64,000 bases of DNA from Margaritifera margaritifera (Eukaryota; Mollusca; Bivalvia; Unionida; Margaritiferidae), in assembly GCA_029931535.1 (NCBI GenBank), contig JAQPZY010001523.1, positions 2,574,001-2,638,000 of the forward strand, given 5' to 3'. A model generated the notes under the pieces. The model saw only the letters and a list, made by a program, of their open reading frames with translations, searched no databases and was not told the origin of the DNA. Positions 59,101 to 62,654 of the stretch are shown piece by piece; the stretch's first letter is position 1; each line of letters opens with the position of its first letter. A program made the position numbers and the translations under genes.

Positions 59101-59866
59101 ACTGACAGGTTTATATTATTGACTAATATAAAAGTAAATTTTAATCTTAAATGCCATATAAAGTAATAGATTCTAAATTTCTTCCTGTGAAATGTTTGCA
59201 GGTGGATTACATCTTGGGCTCCCTCCATGAGAAGCTATCTCAGATCCAATTTACCCAGACAAAAACAGGAACTCTGAGAACAATCCGAACCATGGCTGCT
59301 CATCATCTTCAAGGCATCCTAATGTCCCTGCTCAACTACTCCCTCCCTTTTGATGAGTAAGTGTTGTCTGCTTCATCTGGGTTTCTCGCCATTTTTTGTC
59401 CCCATGCTTTTTAAAGACAATATGGTGATAACCATTGGATAAGATTTGGGATAGTTTTCAAATGGACAAATAATTGCAGTACAGTGATCCATCCCCTCAG
59501 AGTGATTCTCAGTGCAAAGACTATGATATGAATGCTAGAGGAATGATAATGTATTTTTTAAAATTTGGAATGAAAATATCATTTAAACTGACAATGACCT
59601 TAAAATTAAAGACAACTGCAGGAACATGTGCAGTAAAGACATTTCCTAAGACTTTTGATCATAACATAGATCGGTTTTACTTTAATTCTGTAAAATCTTT
59701 CAGAAATATTGTTGAGATCTGGAAAATCCTATCCCAAGATGCTCAGCTAACATCAGCCATGTTGGATGAGATGATAGAACTGTTACACAAAAGTCTTCCA
59801 TATGAGGAGAAGAAAGAAGGTGGTAGAGATGAACCAGTCAAGTTTGCTACGCAGATACCTCTGGCT
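12605..59866 (+). CDS. MROH1: MROH1-like HEAT-repeat protein gene, 13 internal exons (partial at both ends)
   Basis: Spliced coding chain: 12605-12771, 20022-20141, 20744-20866, 29655-29804, 32647-32769, 41540-41619, 44428-44668, 49143-49250, 53122-53257, 55944-56056, 56683-56835, 59202-59356, 59704-59866. All junctions keep one open frame of about 610 codons without a stop. The conceptual protein is rich in amphipathic helices typical of HEAT repeats. I recognise it as maestro heat-like repeat family member 1 from characteristic stretches such as LYKCLGVTMR, CAIAMGFCAASHLDAVL, IAKKLPQGQLLSFI and NYSLPFDE. In vertebrates MROH1 is a large cytosolic, lysosome-associated HEAT-repeat protein; the function here is inferred from orthology only. 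The window covers the middle third: no initiator methionine or terminal stop is present. Introns range from 467 bp to about 8.8 kb and are full of transposable elements. The exon structure is seen directly; the family call is from memory, not from a search. Confidence -1.
12795..12950 (+). repeat. DIRS A 5' inverted terminal repeat
   Basis: Starts with 'cataatatgttggggg' and includes 'acttcataaatccatcc', 'gcctgtttgctgagacgga' and 'gggattgatgacaaatcc'. It aligns with the B (21345) and C (35395) left ends and, in reverse complement, with the right ends at 19430, 28565 and 40885. Confidence -1.
13646..14747. mobile_element. Tc1/mariner-like non-autonomous element with TA target-site duplication
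   Basis: The termini are a perfect inverted repeat of at least 23 bp beginning CAGTGAAACCCCGCTATAAC. The element is flanked by TA on both sides (13644-13645 and 14748-14749), the mariner hallmark. The 1.1-kb interior has no transposase frame. It contains internal duplications: 'gatcttgccgcc' to 'caatctttgat' at 13920 and 13974; 'gcagttaaagaa' to 'gaattgaag' at 14061 and 14211; 'cacgccacgatcg' to 'ctcgtactt' at about 14395 and 14538. It interrupts DIRS A and is therefore younger than it. Confidence -1.
15966..16620 (+). pseudogene. DIRS A ORF1 (gag-like) remnant
   Basis: A broken frame including SSFLDLTLSREEAAFNASIE and later a stretch around 'NWLHAGLVM'. The same segment is recognisable in copy B (SSILDLILFREFQVFLALIE) and copy C ('SRKDSAFCASIIEVFQ'), which is how the region was identified. 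Stops and frameshifts throughout. DIRS elements usually encode a gag-like first ORF, but I see no diagnostic zinc knuckle. Confidence -1.
17140..17980 (+). pseudogene. DIRS A reverse transcriptase / RNase H remnant
   Basis: The frame at about 17143-17270 gives VHLKFLVNKDKSYLI and FIHLGMGF, the end of a DIRS-type RT domain. At about 17555-17600 the frame ICTDASMTGHGATL matches the catalytic 'TDAS..GWG' strand of DIRS RNase H. At about 17940 'AADTLSLNCNGLDKYAP' matches the conserved tail that precedes the recombinase. The YxDD part of RT is missing. Stops and shifts throughout. Confidence -1.
17985..19075 (+). pseudogene. DIRS A tyrosine recombinase remnant, catalytic Arg lost
   Basis: Fragments 'VLKALQKVRQSESRLEQ', 'LKVYEGKLSFSQWCKW' (core-binding domain) and, at 19035-19065, 'ISAHKVWPVTTS'. 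By comparison with copy C ('ISAHEVRAFATS') the last is the HxxR box with the arginine codon changed to TGG (19050-19052). Many stops; inactive. Confidence -1.
19240..19335 (+). repeat. DIRS A internal complementary region
   Basis: 'ctaacatattatgatcaggt' followed by 'aaaaaccagtttttgg' and 'atgtttcttcaataatacg'. Its first part is the reverse complement of the outer 5' end (cataatatgtt) and its second part is complementary to the outer 3' end seen in copy C. This is the DIRS1 arrangement thought to template completion of a circular intermediate. Confidence -1.
19464..19526. repeat. (TA)n microsatellite
   Basis: About 31 TA dinucleotides that abruptly replace the rest of the DIRS A 3' inverted repeat. 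Confidence -1.
19527..20000. other. Unassigned segment, possible retroelement fragment
   Basis: At 19647-19700 a short frame reads LYTDANAGG, resembling the TDA-containing strand of an RNase H domain, with broken sequence downstream to about 19940. It does not align with the DIRS copies in this window. It could be a fragment of a different retroelement, or chance. Confidence -1.
20022..20141 (+). CDS. MROH1: MROH1-like exon b
   Basis: Acceptor ttttcatttcag, donor GAG|GTTTGT, phase 0 to phase 0, 40 codons. The peptide starts NILYKCLGVTMRKSTKKDF and ends KHTDQTERE. This is one of the more recognisable MROH1 segments (FLYKC-G-T helix followed by a short HEAT helix pair). It lies 0.5 kb downstream of the end of DIRS element A. 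Confidence -1.
20142..20743 (+). other. MROH1-like intron (after exon b)
   Basis: AT-rich intron of about 600 bp. No repeat family recognised. Confidence -1.
20744..20866 (+). CDS. MROH1: MROH1-like exon c
   Basis: Acceptor gttttgttcttcag, donor ATGAAG|GTATCT, phase 0 to 0, 41 codons. It encodes GCAIAMGFCAASHLDAVLTK and continues to GILSFMK, a canonical HEAT helix pair matching the 'G-CFGICA-SHLE' region of vertebrate MROH1. The donor GTATCTTTC resembles a U12 donor at first glance but has T at position +6, and the intron end lacks a U12 branch site. It is therefore taken as U2-type. Confidence -1.
21082..21128. repeat. (CT)n microsatellite
   Basis: About 23 CT dinucleotides within the intron after exon c. 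Confidence -1.
21690..23835. repeat. Composite repeat block inserted in DIRS B
   Basis: The DIRS alignment breaks at 'gaggaatat' (about 21690) and resumes at 'tctaactttgtcatatgat' (about 23846). Inside: about 21700-22480 holds two and a half units of a ~330-bp repeat ('ccttcacatggtatgttact', 'aggtgaattgcctat', 'gttattacccttgttctat'). About 22540-22800 and 23630-23790 hold units of the 'gcatttcagccaga' and 'ttgatgaaacctt' family that also ends the window. 22840-23180 is a GC-richer block of unknown nature. 23463-23620 is a tetranucleotide satellite. Confidence -1.
23463..23620. repeat. (CATA)/(CGTA)/(CTTA) tetranucleotide satellite
   Basis: Runs of CATG, CATA, CGTA, CATA and finally CTTA tetramers in succession. 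The tyrosine/threonine/histidine-rich open frames here (both strands) are read through the satellite and are not genes. Confidence -1.
24764..25114 (+). pseudogene. LINE reverse transcriptase C-terminal fragment
   Basis: An open frame of 116 codons that reads METKFL-type sequence from the thumb region: 'KCQKAMDLIRVMADTDWG', 'LLRLYRSLVRSELDYG' and 'SYLQMLDPICSQGLGLW'. It lacks the catalytic YxDD, which would be upstream. A frameshift follows: the next frame (25111 onward) resumes 'MKLSLQYTCTTKLSSNP'. Remnant only. Confidence -1.
25380..25850 (+). pseudogene. LINE RNase H remnant
   Basis: Two broken frames carry the first catalytic strand (YTDGLKDGDK, about 25461) and the last conserved box (LPSHIGIKGNEMADKAAKAA, about 25755-25812). 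Stops between them at about 25552. Confidence -1.
26786..27455 (+). pseudogene. DIRS B ORF1 (gag-like) remnant
   Basis: Two adjoining frames, 26786-27145 and 27156-27455, the best preserved version of this ORF in the window. The second contains 'MQQPICNIIVIDSMLDLVSM' and 'AIFQQSEHNLDPS', matching A ('VVIFHESEHSLDPSFE') and C ('MLSLVSMAIFQQVEP'). The function is assumed from position in the element; no recognised domain. Confidence -1.
27555..28350 (+). pseudogene. DIRS B RNase H tail and recombinase N-terminal remnant, internally duplicated
   Basis: 'CVADTLSS' at about 27573 opens the conserved tail. The segment 'VRESEF/KKVRELESQLILIA' with 'EKSWIN' occurs twice, at about 27660-27735 and 27890-27975, showing an internal duplication of about 235 bp. 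'KLVVDRIA' (about 28107) begins the recombinase core-binding domain, which is frameshifted and then lost. Confidence -1.
28739..28923. mobile_element. hAT-like MITE with 8-bp target-site duplication
   Basis: 185 bp with terminal inverted repeats CAGTGGTTCCCA and TGGGAACCACTG. It is flanked by TTCTAATG (28731-28738) and TTCTAACG (28924-28931), an 8-bp duplication with one mismatch. The interior has 'catgacccaaatcagggtcatga', typical of hAT-derived elements. No coding capacity. Inserted in the DIRS B right terminal repeat. Confidence -1.
28978..29654 (+). other. Intron remainder before exon d, with a possible cryptic exon
   Basis: AT-rich intron. Positions 29138-29227 follow an acceptor-like cattcag and are open for 29 codons in the phase 0 expected here, then hit TGA right at a donor-like GTAAAG. 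See findings. Confidence -1.
29655..29804 (+). CDS. MROH1: MROH1-like exon d
   Basis: Acceptor ttgtttcatatag, donor GTAAAG|GTAAGT, phase 0 to 0, 50 codons. The peptide reads DKSESDIEKIKATVMLCYGY, then VALFSPPSLIVSRMEATILR, then SLVPHFANVK. The 'LCYGYVA' motif matches 'LCYGHVA' of vertebrate MROH1. It is preceded by the longest intron in the window (8.8 kb, containing DIRS element B). Confidence -1.
29805..30139 (+). other. Intron sequence after exon d
   Basis: AT-rich and unremarkable up to the start of repeat X copy 2. Confidence -1.
30140..31240. repeat. Mosaic repeat X, copy 2 (most complete)
   Basis: Begins with a perfect palindrome CTCCTGGTCATGGACCAGGAG followed by 'agcttataggatggtctg' and a 'ctgtccgtcatcc' stretch. 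Then six to seven sub-units of about 130-150 bp ('ccaatatggccatcacagtg', 'gccatcttgaaaat'). Ends with 'gtagagcattggtctattc' and 'aagggactcttgtt'. Both ends match copies at 57600-58140 and 58310-58525. Palindromic start and hairpin-plus-CTTGTT end suggest a discrete mobile unit, possibly rolling-circle type, but no CTRRT end is present. Confidence -1.
31241..32646 (+). other. Intron sequence before exon e
   Basis: AT-rich; contains only the TA/GA microsatellite at 32006-32097. Confidence -1.
32006..32097. repeat. (TA)n(GA)n microsatellite
   Basis: About 11 TA followed by about 35 GA dinucleotides. The leucine/serine-rich reverse-strand frames are artefacts of it. Confidence -1.
32647..32769 (+). 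CDS. MROH1: MROH1-like exon e
   Basis: Acceptor tttttttaaatttcag, donor TTGCAG|GTACAC, phase 0 to 0, 41 codons. It encodes DTSVKTNLIRTIDLIGKALH, then PDHLGTQYNFSNRIEFINHL, then Q, corresponding to the region of vertebrate MROH1 with a 'SFHFTRKAELV' stretch. The following 8.8-kb intron carries DIRS element C. Confidence -1.
32770..34839 (+). other. Intron sequence after exon e
   Basis: AT-rich. I see no repeat family, exon or RNA gene in this 2-kb stretch. Confidence -1.
34840..35385. repeat. Two ~215-bp tandem units with G-rich tracts
   Basis: Units start near 34905 and 35085: 'taaaacttggtttacctaaa' against 'atggctgaaacttggtatac', each followed by a G-rich tract (34954-34988 and 35140-35180), then 'caaggtcagtggttaag' and 'cacacttgcctttcc'. 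A third partial unit begins near 35275. It abuts the left end of DIRS C. Confidence -1.
35395..35600 (+). repeat. DIRS C left inverted terminal repeat
   Basis: 'tatcataatatgttaggaga', 'cttgcaaatccagccctcta' and 'gaattggcactaaatgcca' are complementary to the right end at 40885-41065 ('gggatttggcactaatc', 'gggctggatttgtgaggt', 'gggatgttcttttaac'). Confidence -1.
36589..37390 (+). pseudogene. DIRS C ORF1 (gag-like) remnant
   Basis: Frames 36589-36993 and 37133-37357 carry 'SRKDSAFCASIIEVFQ' and 'IVIDSMLSLVSMAIFQQVEP', corresponding to the B and A copies. Broken by at least one frameshift between the two parts. Confidence -1.
37970..38900 (+). pseudogene. DIRS C reverse transcriptase / RNase H remnant
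   Basis: An open stretch at 38036-38326 lies at the RT position (by alignment with A) without clear catalytic residues. At about 38546-38570 'IRMDASMTG' matches the 'ICTDASMTG' RNase H strand of copy A. About 38720-38800 matches A's 'EGKGEPSLQTSAFLFGI' ('EGKGEQSSQISAFLFEI'). Confidence -1.
39241..40200 (+). pseudogene. DIRS C tyrosine recombinase remnant with HxxR box
   Basis: Frame 39241-39621 contains 'VVDRIFQARRLTTLRAYKGK' and 'WSVFFQWYKQRSISPLKASV' (core-binding domain). After a shift, frame 39790-40110 has 'SLLFLTLKEGKDDIS'. After a second shift 'ISAHEVRAFATS' (40137-40172) shows the HxxR box (codons 40146-40157) of tyrosine recombinases. The first catalytic Arg and final Tyr could not be placed. 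Inactive because of shifts and stops. Confidence -1.
40381..40672. repeat. 37-bp minisatellite, eight units
   Basis: Units begin at 40381, 40418, 40455, 40492, 40529, 40566, 40603 and 40640 with 'tctcgtatgaatctctaagc' followed by 'tgcttcactagcctgta'. Nearly identical units, so recent. Sits between the recombinase and the internal complementary region of DIRS C; not seen in A. Confidence -1.
40715..40805 (+). repeat. DIRS C internal complementary region
   Basis: 'ctgacatattatgatcagat' then 'gaaaccaatttttgtagtaa' and 'catgtttctttgatagtac'. The first part is complementary to the outer left end (35386-35415) and the second to the outer right end (41060-41098, 'attatcaaagaaacatttta' and 'aaaaaattggttt'). 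Confidence -1.
40875..41098 (+). repeat. DIRS C right inverted terminal repeat and outer end
   Basis: Reverse complement of the left repeat, followed by the unique outer end 41060-41098 that is represented again, inverted, in the internal complementary region. Confidence -1.
41540..41619 (+). CDS. MROH1: MROH1-like exon f, ending at a U12-type donor
   Basis: Acceptor cattttctttcttccag. The exon starts in phase 0 with SFMKAESMTALTSETRALAI and continues NACATL. It ends with the two bases GT of a split valine codon at 41619. The next bases, GTATCCTTTTT, match the U12-type GT-AG donor consensus. A conventional donor two bases upstream (TTA|GTGTAT) would not give a phase-compatible junction with exon g. 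The chosen junction restores '-ATLV-KLDPKL-', which fits the 'TYLV..EPAL' stretch of the vertebrate protein. Confidence -1.
43624..43834. repeat. Two-hairpin palindromic element, copy 3
   Basis: Imperfect terminal inverted repeats 'accatatataccagtataat' and 'aagtatatacagt'. Two ~50-bp near-perfect palindromes, one with arm 'catagacccagatctgcc' and one with arm 'atagaccctgatctgcc', are joined by a linker 'acggactaattagtagaac'. No coding capacity. Confidence -1.
43835..44026. other. Spacer between two hairpin elements
   Basis: About 190 bp of AT-rich intron without recognised structure. Confidence -1.
44027..44250. repeat. Two-hairpin palindromic element, copy 4 (best preserved)
   Basis: Terminal inverted repeats 'ctactgtatatacttgcgta' and 'tacgcgagaatatatggta'. 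Palindrome 1 (44069-44125) has arms 'tgcatagacccagatctgcc' and its complement around a 'gcataatgcgc' centre; palindrome 2 (44154-44210) has arms 'acatagaccctgatctgc' around 'gcattatgcga'; linker 'aaggactaatcagtagaaca'. It ends about 165 bp upstream of the U12 branch site. The short forward open frame here is an artefact. Confidence -1.
44428..44668 (+). CDS. MROH1: MROH1-like exon g
   Basis: The exon enters with one base completing a split valine codon and runs KLDPKLSDAEIFDLIKTSTD, ending PANLTVIFK at donor AAG|GTAGGT (phase 0 out), about 80 codons. An in-frame TGA just upstream (44422-44424) forces the acceptor to lie at 44427 or later. It contains the helix with LLETTAESLHDLLIQILRKE that matches the 'LETLHALEDLLTSLLQRN' region of vertebrate MROH1. 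Residues around GITGKKSGKG form an acidic/basic low-complexity linker, probably a loop between HEAT repeats. Confidence -1.
44765..44830. repeat. Degenerate hairpin half-element
   Basis: 'acagcttagagccagatttg', 'cagttacataatgtgcgaga' and 'gttgcaaat' follow the order of one hairpin of the two-hairpin family but are heavily mutated. Confidence -1.
44831..45589 (+). other. Intron sequence
   Basis: AT-rich; nothing recognised. Confidence -1.
45590..46165. repeat. ~27-bp minisatellite preceded by a hairpin-family remnant
   Basis: 45590-45690 resembles a decayed hairpin element ('gtgccggcagatatgggtct'). From about 45686 a ~27-bp unit 'gaccacagatatgggtccac' plus 'agtgttt' repeats about 17 times with substitutions and indels. 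The unit resembles the hairpin arm 'ggcagatcagggtctatgtt' followed by 'gttt'. Short open frames on both strands through the array are artefacts. Confidence -1.
46166..47561 (+). other. Intron sequence
   Basis: AT-rich 1.4-kb stretch. I see no repeat family, exon or RNA gene. Confidence -1.
47562..47820. repeat. 42-bp minisatellite, six units
   Basis: Unit 'gtgctttgtcagtgtaaact' plus 'actactgacactagacttacca'. 42 is a multiple of three, so the array reads as a repetitive leucine-rich peptide in one frame; there is no support for translation. Confidence -1.
47932..48127. repeat. 48-bp minisatellite, four units
   Basis: Unit 'catattggcccatttataaa' followed by 'tgcacaccatactgcaacag' and 'tataaaac', nearly identical copies. 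48 is a multiple of three, so the reverse strand gives a spurious repetitive frame. Confidence -1.
48128..48890 (+). other. Intron sequence
   Basis: AT-rich; nothing recognised. Confidence -1.
48891..49040. repeat. Degenerate two-hairpin element, copy 5
   Basis: 'ggccagatcttccttcccat', 'aatgcattggcagatcaggg' and, after a linker 'cacaagtagaaggaactgcc', 'gcctgatctgttggcatagt'. It ends about 100 bp before exon h. Confidence -1.
49143..49250 (+). CDS. MROH1: MROH1-like exon h
   Basis: Acceptor tgttttattctaatag, donor GAAAAG|GTAACT, phase 0 to 0, 36 codons. The peptide is HLAPWLLSLQDHERERALKT followed by CQTLQVYLLENYNKEK. 'HLAPWL-S-HER-RAL' matches the equivalent 'HLSPWI-SP-GHERVRAL' segment of vertebrate MROH1, one of the best-conserved anchors in this chain. 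Confidence -1.
49251..50460 (+). other. Intron sequence with possible decayed mariner-type MITE
   Basis: 49320-49930 contains scattered phrases ('gataagtacggggta', 'gttatgtacaaaactgcgat', 'gttatatccagaattgcatt') resembling decayed 'gttatatcg'-type terminal repeats, but no clean boundaries. The rest is plain AT-rich intron. Confidence -1.
50461..51000. repeat. ~160-bp diverged tandem repeat
   Basis: Three or so units with 'caaggtcactgaactgaaaa', 'gacaagtccactttcctcc' / 'gataagtttcctggatcca' and 'attatcattagatttcatgc' / 'aattataatcaacttcatag'. Confidence -1.
51310..52050. repeat. ~60-bp minisatellite, eight to nine units, interrupted by a SINE fragment
   Basis: Unit 'tttatacaggtttgattgta', 'gatgtattagtccctacata', 'tcagtataattagcacaaa'. 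Units run 51300-51750 and resume at about 51928-52045 after a non-repeat segment. Confidence -1.
51752..51928 (+). mobile_element. Molluscan SINE 3' portion
   Basis: A ~177-bp segment with 'gtgagaaagcttgccagtag', 'ctggtgggtcagtggt'-like and 'cttcctccaccaaatatact' phrases, ending 'gcattaaacctcacaaaacc'. From memory this resembles the conserved central (Nin-DC-like) domain and 3' tail ('gacgttaaaccc...aac') of mollusc SINEs. The tRNA-related head is absent or unrecognisable. It interrupts the 60-bp array, so it inserted into it. Confidence -1.
52340..52715. repeat. 33-bp minisatellite, eleven units
   Basis: Unit 'gattagaaattaaaacaata' plus 'ttggtatcagctc', low divergence. Confidence -1.
53122..53257 (+). 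CDS. MROH1: MROH1-like exon i, with tandemly copied 3' boundary
   Basis: Acceptor cttcattacag, phase 0 in, one base of a split glycine codon out (45 codons plus 1). The peptide starts HPQQFDSENLFIARLVPRCT and ends LQIGICCEG. The donor is GAAG|GTATGG at 53258. From 53209 onward the sequence is part of a 62-bp unit repeated seven times into the intron, so the last 49 coding bases and the donor are re-created downstream. Reading past the true donor meets a stop within one extra unit (53290-53292). Confidence -1.
53209..53640 (+). repeat. 62-bp tandem array made from the exon i 3' end and its splice donor
   Basis: Seven units begin at 53209, 53271, 53333, 53395, 53457, 53518 and 53580, each opening AGCATGG. 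Unit 1 is the genuine end of exon i plus the first 13 intron bases. Units 2-4 keep the full GAAG|GTATGG donor context (candidate donors near 53320, 53382 and 53444). Units 5-7 have point changes there. 62 is not a multiple of three, so using a downstream donor would shift the frame. Confidence -1.
53641..54079 (+). other. Intron sequence
   Basis: AT-rich; nothing recognised. Confidence -1.
54080..54295. repeat. Two-hairpin palindromic element, copy 7
   Basis: Terminal inverted repeats 'tatactcacgtataagcctc' and 'ggcttatacatgagtatata'. The two palindromes are in the opposite order to copy 4 ('acatagaccctgatctgcc' first, 'gcatagatccagatctgc' second), so this is an inverted insertion of the same family. 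Confidence -1.
54296..54994 (+). other. Intron sequence
   Basis: AT-rich; nothing recognised. The reverse-strand frame at 54411-54617 has no supporting features. Confidence -1.
54995..55135. repeat. Two-hairpin element, copy 8, truncated
   Basis: 'ccaactgcaaactgtttaga', 'gctgatctgggtctgtgcag', linker 'ggactaattagtagaaaaaa', then 'catagaccctgatctgctgg' where it stops after the first arm of the second hairpin. Confidence -1.
55459..55677. mobile_element. MITE-like element with inverted ends
   Basis: The ends 'actgtgaagtcactatattt' and 'aataaatgaattcactgt' are approximately inverted repeats. The interior has 'tttctgtggatttcgtagtt' and 'tccatgaatgtaagtataaa', a phrase pair I associate with an abundant bivalve repeat. 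No coding capacity. Confidence -1.
55944..56056 (+). CDS. MROH1: MROH1-like exon j
   Basis: Acceptor catcttttaccag, donor TCAAAG|GTCAGC. The first two bases complete a glycine codon split with exon i; phase 0 out. It encodes GFAADHKDSMIEAVPTLKER, then LRKGDPNVMYSVVNDLSK. This fits the vertebrate 'YEGFSRDYRDDVAERLLSLK' region, and the exact phase agreement with exon i supports the donor at 53258. Confidence -1.
56057..56682 (+). other. Intron sequence before exon k
   Basis: AT-rich. A short 31-33-bp duplication, 'gttgccttaagaaatgagat', occurs at about 56143 and 56179. No other structure. Confidence -1.
56683..56835 (+). CDS. MROH1: MROH1-like exon k
   Basis: Acceptor tgtattttgtattttgtag, donor AAACAG|GTTTGA, phase 0 to 0, 51 codons. 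It starts VIAKKLPQGQLLSFIDLLQE and ends KNRGGEVLKQ. 'IIAKRLPPDQL' and 'ERGG' of vertebrate MROH1 are recognisable counterparts. The relatively high GC of this exon stands out from the flanking AT-rich intron. Confidence -1.
57073..57252. mobile_element. Small MITE-like element with CAGTGAAACC ends
   Basis: Starts CAGTGAAACCTGTCTATAGA and ends GGTTTCACTG, an inverted terminal repeat of 10 bp. The interior is non-coding. Ends resemble those of the mariner-like element at 13646. The flanks (TG left, TA right) do not give a clean TA duplication. Confidence -1.
57600..58140. repeat. Mosaic repeat X, copy 3 (3' part)
   Basis: About three sub-units ('gttttcacttaaagacttcc', 'ccagtatggccaccatggca', 'gccatcttgaaaatcttctt') and the conserved end 'ccagtagagctttagtccca' with hairpin agTCCCaatgaGGGAct followed by 'cttgttg'. 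Confidence -1.
58310..58530. repeat. Mosaic repeat X, copy 4 (5' part)
   Basis: 'agcgctaatgggatggtctg', 'ctcctaaactacttggagga', 'tttacacacacattcatccc' and 'tcctaaatgaaaacggtgcc' align with the start of copy 2 (30170-30370). Its last phrase is 'cagccatcttgaaaatcttg'; then it stops. Confidence -1.
58531..59201 (+). other. Intron sequence before exon l
   Basis: AT-rich; nothing recognised. Confidence -1.
59202..59356 (+). CDS. MROH1: MROH1-like exon l
   Basis: Acceptor tgaaatgtttgcag, donor GA|GTAAGTG, phase 0 in, two bases of a split glutamate codon out. It encodes VDYILGSLHEKLSQIQFTQT and ends SLLNYSLPFDE. The terminal '-S-LPFD' motif is strongly reminiscent of the same point in vertebrate MROH1. 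Confidence -1.
59704..59866 (+). CDS. MROH1: MROH1-like exon m (last in window)
   Basis: Acceptor aaaatctttcag. One base completes the split glutamate codon, then NIVEIWKILSQDAQLTSAML continues to FATQIPLA. The acidic/basic EEKKEGGRDEP stretch is a likely loop. The end is ambiguous: donor GCT|GTTAGT gives 59866 in phase 0, while GTTA|GTATGA gives 59870 in phase 1. The next exon was not found before 64000, so it cannot decide between them. Confidence -1.
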
Positions 59867-59870
59867 GTTA

Positions 59871-61260
59871 GTATGACTTTATGTCATTACCCCAACCACT
59901 GTAGTGGAAGGGGTTCTTTAATCACTGTTTGTCTGTGCATGTGTGAATAAAATAACTCGAGAACTTTTAAATCAAATTTAATGAAAGTTGGTACGATTAT
60001 TGAGGATGGTGCCATGAAGAAATGATAAAGTTTTGGTGTCAACAACTTATAGAGTATTGAGTGGTACTAATATTGCATGCAGTAAAACCCCACTATAACA
60101 AAATGGTCTGGGTTTCAAGAGTGTCATTGTTTTATGTAATGTATTGTACAGTATGGAGACCAGGAACTGTTGAAAATGTTGCATGTTTATCCTTTAATCT
60201 CAACAATTTGAGAGGGTGCAGGTGGGTGTAACACTATGGGCTTCAGTGATGCAGTTACTAACCTAAATTGATGCATCCTAAATTAGAAATAGTGAAAGAA
60301 CAGTGATTACATGTTTTATATTTAATTTTCTACAGAGAATCATGCATTGGTCAATACATGTATAAGACAATTGACAAATGAGTAGCATAAATAGCTGGTG
60401 TACATTTGTACTCAACAACTGATATCATTGCATCTGTAACATAGAATGCATAATAATGCCATTGAAAATGTTCACAAAGAAGTATAATTCTGTATCATAC
60501 CAGCATGGATTATGAATTCTATGCAAAATAGCAATATAAGAATAATGAAAGGAAAGATAGAGCACAGTTATGGTTCAGTTTGCACGTGTATACGTGTCAA
60601 GGTCACTAAGTCGTGTTTTGTAAAAATTTCAAACTTCTAGAATTGTTTCTGCTAGATTCTATTTAGATCTGAATACTTAATTTATTGCCAAACTTATGAA
60701 ACACTATATACATGCACAAAATAGCTTGTAGCACTTTTTGATGGATAGACATTAAGGATAGAGTTTATTGTTGGTTGGAGCTTGACATAGCAATCTGATC
60801 ATTTTGGCATCCTCATGCATGTCCGTACATCTGTCCACACCCTAGATTAAGGCTAGTAGTTGCAACAACTTTTCGCTGTTGGATTAACTTTAATGATTTG
60901 AAATTACTTAATAAGGTAGGTATATTAATGGATCTTTCAATTACAGTGATAAACTTGCTTCAGTAATGGCTTTATTTGGTGCACAGGTGTGTATACCGGT
61001 TGATTGATCAAGCAGTCAGTGGGCTGTCATTTGCTCAGGGTTGAATAGTAATTTTACACAATGCACTGCAGACAAAAAAAAAAATTATTAGGTTTAATGT
61101 TGATGGTTCAATACAAATTAGATTAACAGTTATCAGCTTTGTAAAGAGCTGTTATCTTTAAAACAATAACATGTTAACAACAAAGTGCAGTAAACGACAA
61201 TTTACATATTTAAAATGAAGATTCACAAATCAAGATGTCGAACATCTTTATTAATTTAAA
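59871..61260 (+). other. Intron sequence after exon m
   Basis: AT-rich. At 60081 'cagtaaaaccccactataac' closely matches the terminal repeat of the mariner-like element at 13646, a possible solo end. A short acceptor/donor-bounded segment at 60946-60988 was considered as an exon and rejected. No other structure. Confidence -1.
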
Positions 61261-61267
61261 GAAAGAC

Positions 61268-61570
61268 AAACACACACTTTTCTAAGCTTTTTCCCCCTCC
61301 ACACACACTTTTCTAAGCTTTTTCCCCCTCCACACACACTTTTCTAAGCTTTTTCCCTCTCCACACACACTTTTCTAAGCTTTTTCCTGCCTCCACACAC
61401 TTTTCTAAGCTTTTCCCCCCTCCACACACATTTTTCTAAGCTTTTTCCCCCTCCACACACACTTTTCTAAACTTTTTCCCCCCTCACACACACTTTTCTA
61501 AGCTTTTTCCCCTGTCCACACACACTTTTCTAAGCATTTTCCCCCTCCGCACACACTTTCCTAAGCTTTT
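61268..61570. repeat. ~31-bp minisatellite, about ten units
   Basis: Unit 'cacacacttttctaagcttt' plus 'ttccccctcca', with small changes; strongly strand-asymmetric (pyrimidine-rich). Confidence -1.
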
Positions 61571-61929
61571 AATAGTATGCCCTTTGAGATAAAGCTATGA
61601 AACTTAGTTACTTTCCATTTATGCCCAGTATATCTACATCTCTGTCACAAAGGTCACAATTAGATTTCATTATTGTATATTTTGGGTGAACTCGTGACAT
61701 ATATTCATTAAAACTGCAAGATAGTGTTGTGTAATGACTTTTAAGTACATTAGACACCTTGTACATTATGCCTTTGACTTAAGTGATGATGTCATTTGTA
61801 ATGATATCACATTTGATATCATGGGATGTCATTATGCATGTGTAATATACAAAAATTGATGTGAGCTTATGAACCTAAATATCAGAGTGATAAATAAAGA
61901 TATGAAGCTTTCTTGGATTCCATGTCGTA
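61571..61929. other. Intron sequence
   Basis: 61575-61690 resembles the segment around 41215-41345 ('ctatgaaacttggttacatt', 'gtcacaaagatcat'), a shared low-copy repeat. Nothing else. Confidence -1.
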
Positions 61930-62167
61930 AAAACATATGAAGATTTTATTTTTTTGTTCTAATCTTCAGCACAAATACAAGAACAATGTATTTAATAGCA
62001 ATAACAACACATCAGCACAATAGTGGCTATTGGGTGCCAACTAAAATTTGAAAAATGTAAAATGAAGAATTGCACAAAAACTGGGGGAAGATAAACCCTT
62101 CTAAAATAAAAATAAACATGCAGTACAACAAGAAAGAATATAAAGGGTAAAAATGTTAAAATTCTGT

Positions 62168-62400
62168 ACAAGGTATATAAAAAAAAGATAACGGTAACAC
62201 ATGTAAAAGTTATATAAAATTAAAGATAACGGTAACACATGTAAAAGGTATAAAAAATAAAAGATAACGGTAACACATGTAAAAGGTATATAAAATTAAA
62301 GATAACGATAACACATGTAAAAGGTATATAAAATTAAAGATAATGGTAACACATGTAAAAGGTATATAAAATTAAAGATAACGGTAACACGTGTAAAATT
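62168..62400 (-). repeat. 38-bp minisatellite derived from the LINE 3'UTR, six units
   Basis: The unit, read on the minus strand, is 'acatgtgttaccgttatctt' plus 'taattttatatacctttt'. The LINE at 24657 carries the same sequence once, at about 26207-26245. The array is therefore an expansion of a single UTR segment. Confidence -1.
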
Positions 62401-62654
62401 CTTAAAACATAGGTCACAATTTGTTATATAAGCTGCATTCCCTCAAAAAATCCAAGATTTTCTTGGGTGGTACATCGTCATACAGTTTTTTTATTGCGTT
62501 GTCATCAGAATTCTTATGTCTCACAGGGTAGAAGTCAACACGTTCAACAAAAATGTATTCCACTATCGGTGGACACTTCCATGATATGCACTCTTGTCAA
62601 GGTTCACCCCTCAGGAGGTGTGCATGTCATGTATGTGTGTATGTGTGTCCAATA

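Noticed and set aside
60946..60988. Short segment bounded by ttcaattacag and GCACAG|GTGTGT as a possible exon after exon m
   Set aside because: The only open frame (DKLASVMALFGAQ) needs two bases from the previous exon, which neither candidate donor of exon m supplies, and the peptide does not resemble the expected MROH1 continuation.
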